Below, piece after piece: positions 61,363 to 64,000 of a DNA stretch of 64,000 nt (positions within the stretch are counted from its first letter, which is position 1; every line of letters starts with the position of its first letter). Location of the stretch: contig OZ017795.1 of NCBI GenBank assembly GCA_963969395.1, forward strand, positions 7,440,001 through 7,504,000. The letters are read 5' to 3'. Source of the stretch: Pseudoscleropodium purum (taxonomy: Eukaryota > Streptophyta > Bryopsida > Hypnales > Brachytheciaceae). Made by a program: the position numbers and the translations under genes. The notes below the pieces were generated by a model that was given only the letters and a program-made list of their open reading frames with translations, did no database searches and had not been told where the DNA came from.

Positions 61363-63203
61363 TCAATTGGATGCCTCTGACTTCGACTTCTTCTCTTTCT
61401 TCTTCTTTTTCTTCTTCTTCTCTTTCTTGCTCTCCTTCTCAATTTCGGCATTTCCAATAGATGCCTCTGTCACAGTACTTGTTTGCTTCTCGTCTGTAAG
61501 TGCCCGTTTCTGAACCGATCTCGTTGGATCTGCAATTACAAGAATTCTCTCTAGTCAGGAGATAGACGTAAGTAACAGCACAGTAACCCTCGCAGGACTA
61601 CCAATGGAGACTAACGGTATACTAGATAACTGGTAGACGGTTGGGAGGTCAAGACAGTAACCAGAACAACCCTCAAGACTTTATCAGGACTGTCAGATCT
61701 GGATTTAGCTTCTGGAGATCTACGTCACTCTGAGAGTGGGGGAGAATGAACGGTGACTCCAGACCCCTCATCTTTTCAAAACTTGTTGCGCCACTTGATT
61801 TTAACCAGTACACATTTTTAAAATTAATTTTAGAGCTTCTTTTATTAATTATACAGCTTCTAAAGCTTCTACAGCAGTCGAAAGAAGGCGATGTGGACGC
61901 CAAACGTACCTCCTCTGGATTTAGCTTCTGACGTAGTCACCCCAGACTTGGTACGACCGCTAAGTGATATCTCCTTCTGGACCTCAAAGTGACGTCTGAA
62001 ACACACTTTTGATGTGATTCTACGCACTGCAAAAGAGATAACACAATGACCACATTCAATTGGGGAACACGACATAGCCCAGAAAGATAAAGAATGGAGT
62101 ACAGATAGATAACACTGAGCAGAAAACAGAGTTTACGATCCCAAGTTTATAAACAAAATAAGAAAAGGATCATAATTCGCGAAGGAATAAAGGGCAATAT
62201 TGTCGGTGGACTAACAATATGCACTCAATCACTCTAGATCTATTCCAAACAATCTGGTGGAGAAAATAAGAGGATAGTGCCCGATCACCAATGAAATGGG
62301 CCCAGTTGACCACAGTGAAAGCAGTGAATTATTACCAGAATGCTCAGAAGACCCTGGCATCATCGCATATAGCTTCTTTCTGTCCATGTTCTCCTTCACC
62401 ACGTCAAATACTTCCCCTGAGAACAACAACATCCCATGTCATTCTCGTGCATAATCCTCGACGAAACTGTTCTAAAAATTTCTTTAACGACCAAGTGAAA
62501 TACACAAACAAATCCTCCACCTTCTGCTAAGACTTCAGGTACAAAATTGAAACCAAATTGGATGGAGGTTTTGAACCACCACCACACACACACCGCCCCC
62601 CTTCTCTCAGTCTACAATCAACCTGTTAAATATATCAAGAGAAGCCTACAAGTCACAAACCGAATAGAATCATCTAAGACAAAGATATCAGAATTCAATG
62701 CTAAGAAACTTCAGAGAGATTAATTCACGTCCAGTAAAAATCTCTAATACCGAGGAAATGTTGCAAACCTAATCCAATCAGATTTCAATTTCAATTCCGA
62801 CTGTGTAAGCAATCTGCCGGAAAAAAATGTACACACAATCGCGACGTGTTGTACATTCTACCTCGTGTGCTGTAGAAATGCCCAATTTTCCCACCCGAAT
62901 CCGGTAGTTGCATACTCCATTGTTTGTCCATCAAGTCCTTCGGGCCTAACTGCAATGTCAGGGAACGAAATCAGAGTCTGAAAGCTACAATCCTGGAGAA
63001 ATGAAGAGAACACAGATTCAAGCAGGTCGCGGAGACAAAAGCAAAAACAGAATTCGTTCACTCACTTCGTTAACGGGGAGCTGTACAAGCCACAATTCAG
63101 TGTTGGAAGTGGCGGCTTCCTCCACCAGAGGCGGAAGGATCGGCACTTCCTTGAAAGCGTCGCCGGGCGAGTAACCATTCACATTTTTATTAGCACCCTT
63201 CAT
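61363..63203 (-). CDS. Mediator-associated protein 2 / RPA34-like nuclear protein (196 aa, 5 exons)
   Basis: Exons 5' to 3': 63203-63066, 62949-62862, 62416-62336, 62026-61910, 61529-61363; total 591 nt, all GT-AG, in phase. The N-terminal half contains GYSPGDAFKEV and TELWLVQLPVNELGPKDLM, followed by WSMQLPDSGGKIGHFYSTRG, the conserved core of plant Mediator-associated protein 2-type proteins, related to the RPA34.5 / CAST-like fold of an RNA polymerase I subunit. A short VRRISxxxFRRHFEVQKEI-like segment follows. The tail (about 172-196) is an almost pure Lys/Glu block containing KKEKKKKKKKEKKKSKS, typical of nucleolar or nuclear proteins. Likely role: transcription-associated nuclear factor (inference from family). 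Start: the ATG at 63,203; the frame extends upstream only to GTG. A telo-box lies about 80 bp upstream. Confidence 0.8.
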
Positions 63204-63280
63204 GACGACCACCGCAAAGAGAAACTGCGACAGCGATGATGAAGCGGGCGAGAGGGGGACGCAACTCGGAGACTAGGGGT

Positions 63281-63289
63281 TTAGGGTTT
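63281..63289 (-). promoter_or_regulatory. Telo-box (AAACCCTAA) upstream of the RPA34-like gene
   Basis: On the minus strand the sequence reads CTAAACCCTAAACCCCTAG at about 63,275-63,293, with an exact AAACCCTAA core at 63,289-63,281, 78 bp 5' of the start codon. Telo-boxes near the transcription start are characteristic of plant genes linked to ribosome biogenesis and translation, consistent with an RNA polymerase I-related product. Confidence 0.6.
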
Positions 63290-63299
63290 AGGCAGAACC

Positions 63300-64000
63300 C
63301 TGGCCCCCTGGCATGGAGCTTCATTGTACTCCGGAAGGTAGTAGCACCTAAAACCGCCACCTTTTTTTTTCCATTCTGGAGGGTGGTCCAAATGATTTTG
63401 GGGGGTAACAGTGTTAGTCTCCCTGGGAAAAAAAATCAACTCAACTCATTTTTCAATTTTAAAAAATAATTTTTTTTTATATATGGGGTACCTATTCATC
63501 TCACTAGCCTCATTTCAACCCCTCATTGTAGGACTAGACCTTCAAATTTGAACAACATATGAATGCAACAAACATCCTAAACACACAAAATGCATTTATT
63601 CATTCAATAATGTTCTTGAAGATTTTGTGTTAATTCTTTAACATTTATATGATATAGATTTAAAAGATTTTGCTTTGCAAATATCTTATAATATTAAAGG
63701 TAGGTTTGGCTTCAAAAAATATTTTTTTCAGATAAGGAAAAATAAGACTTAAAATTAAATTAAAATAAAAAGCTTTAACCTTTGAATGATGGATTGGTCT
63801 CCATGGAAATCATGGCTATTTTGGTATTGTGTGCATTTTTAGATTAAAAAAATGAAAAAACACTCATTAGAAGTTTAGCTATTGTAGAAGACCTTTCCCT
63901 TTTCCTAGAAAATTTGGAGGATGAATAGTTGCACTTTTGTACTACACAAAAAGATTCTTTGTCATTCATCAACCAAAAAATGGCCACAACATTATTTATG
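63300..64000. other. Upstream flank and AT-rich intergene to the window end
   Basis: Balanced composition persists to about 63,410, then changes to AT-rich DNA. No gene recognised. A frame at 63,236-63,469 covers the promoter region and is not supported. Confidence 0.45.

Overview
The window is nuclear DNA of a land plant. GC-balanced coding exons are split by short GT-AG introns (mostly 80-400 bp, a few near 1 kb) and are embedded in very AT-rich intergenic DNA full of decayed repeats. Five protein genes can be reconstructed at codon level. The exon/intergene contrast, about 13 kb per gene, and plant-type proteins would suit a moss or other non-seed plant, but the sequence does not let me name the species.

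Layout: 1-250 may hold the 3' end of a plus-strand gene that begins before the window. 250-5,870 is repeat-rich. A 23-exon minus-strand gene at 5,878-16,762 encodes a DAA1/MSP1-like AAA+ ATPase of 957 aa, with its leader and promoter reaching about 18.55 kb. 18.6-23.6 kb is gene-free and includes a ~150-bp tandem satellite. A single-exon plus-strand gene at 23,880-24,395 encodes a mitochondrial ribosomal protein mS38-like product. 25.4-30.7 kb holds a ~1.56-kb fold-back element and a tandem duplication containing a minisatellite. An intronless fructokinase CDS lies at 32,322-33,341 (minus). 34.8-38.1 kb holds repeat-family copies, one carrying a nested MITE-like insertion. 38.1-41.2 kb is higher-complexity DNA of unknown role.

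A 14-exon minus-strand gene at 41,212-49,759 encodes a large plant GT-B glycosyltransferase-like membrane protein (about 1,069 aa); its first intron carries tandem partial copies of its own exon edges. 50.3-60.9 kb is gene-free and contains a tRNA-derived SINE and hairpin elements. A five-exon minus-strand gene at 61,363-63,203 encodes a small protein with a lysine-rich tail, resembling plant Mediator-associated protein 2 / RPA34-like proteins, with a telo-box just upstream.

The five genes are housekeeping or metabolic and show no operon-like or cluster relationship. For each of the three intron-containing genes the proposed exons sum to a multiple of three without internal stops, which is strong internal support. 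The unusual content is structural: the fold-back element, the tandem duplications, exon-edge duplication inside an intron, and small non-autonomous transposons. I did not find a convincing new multi-gene system.
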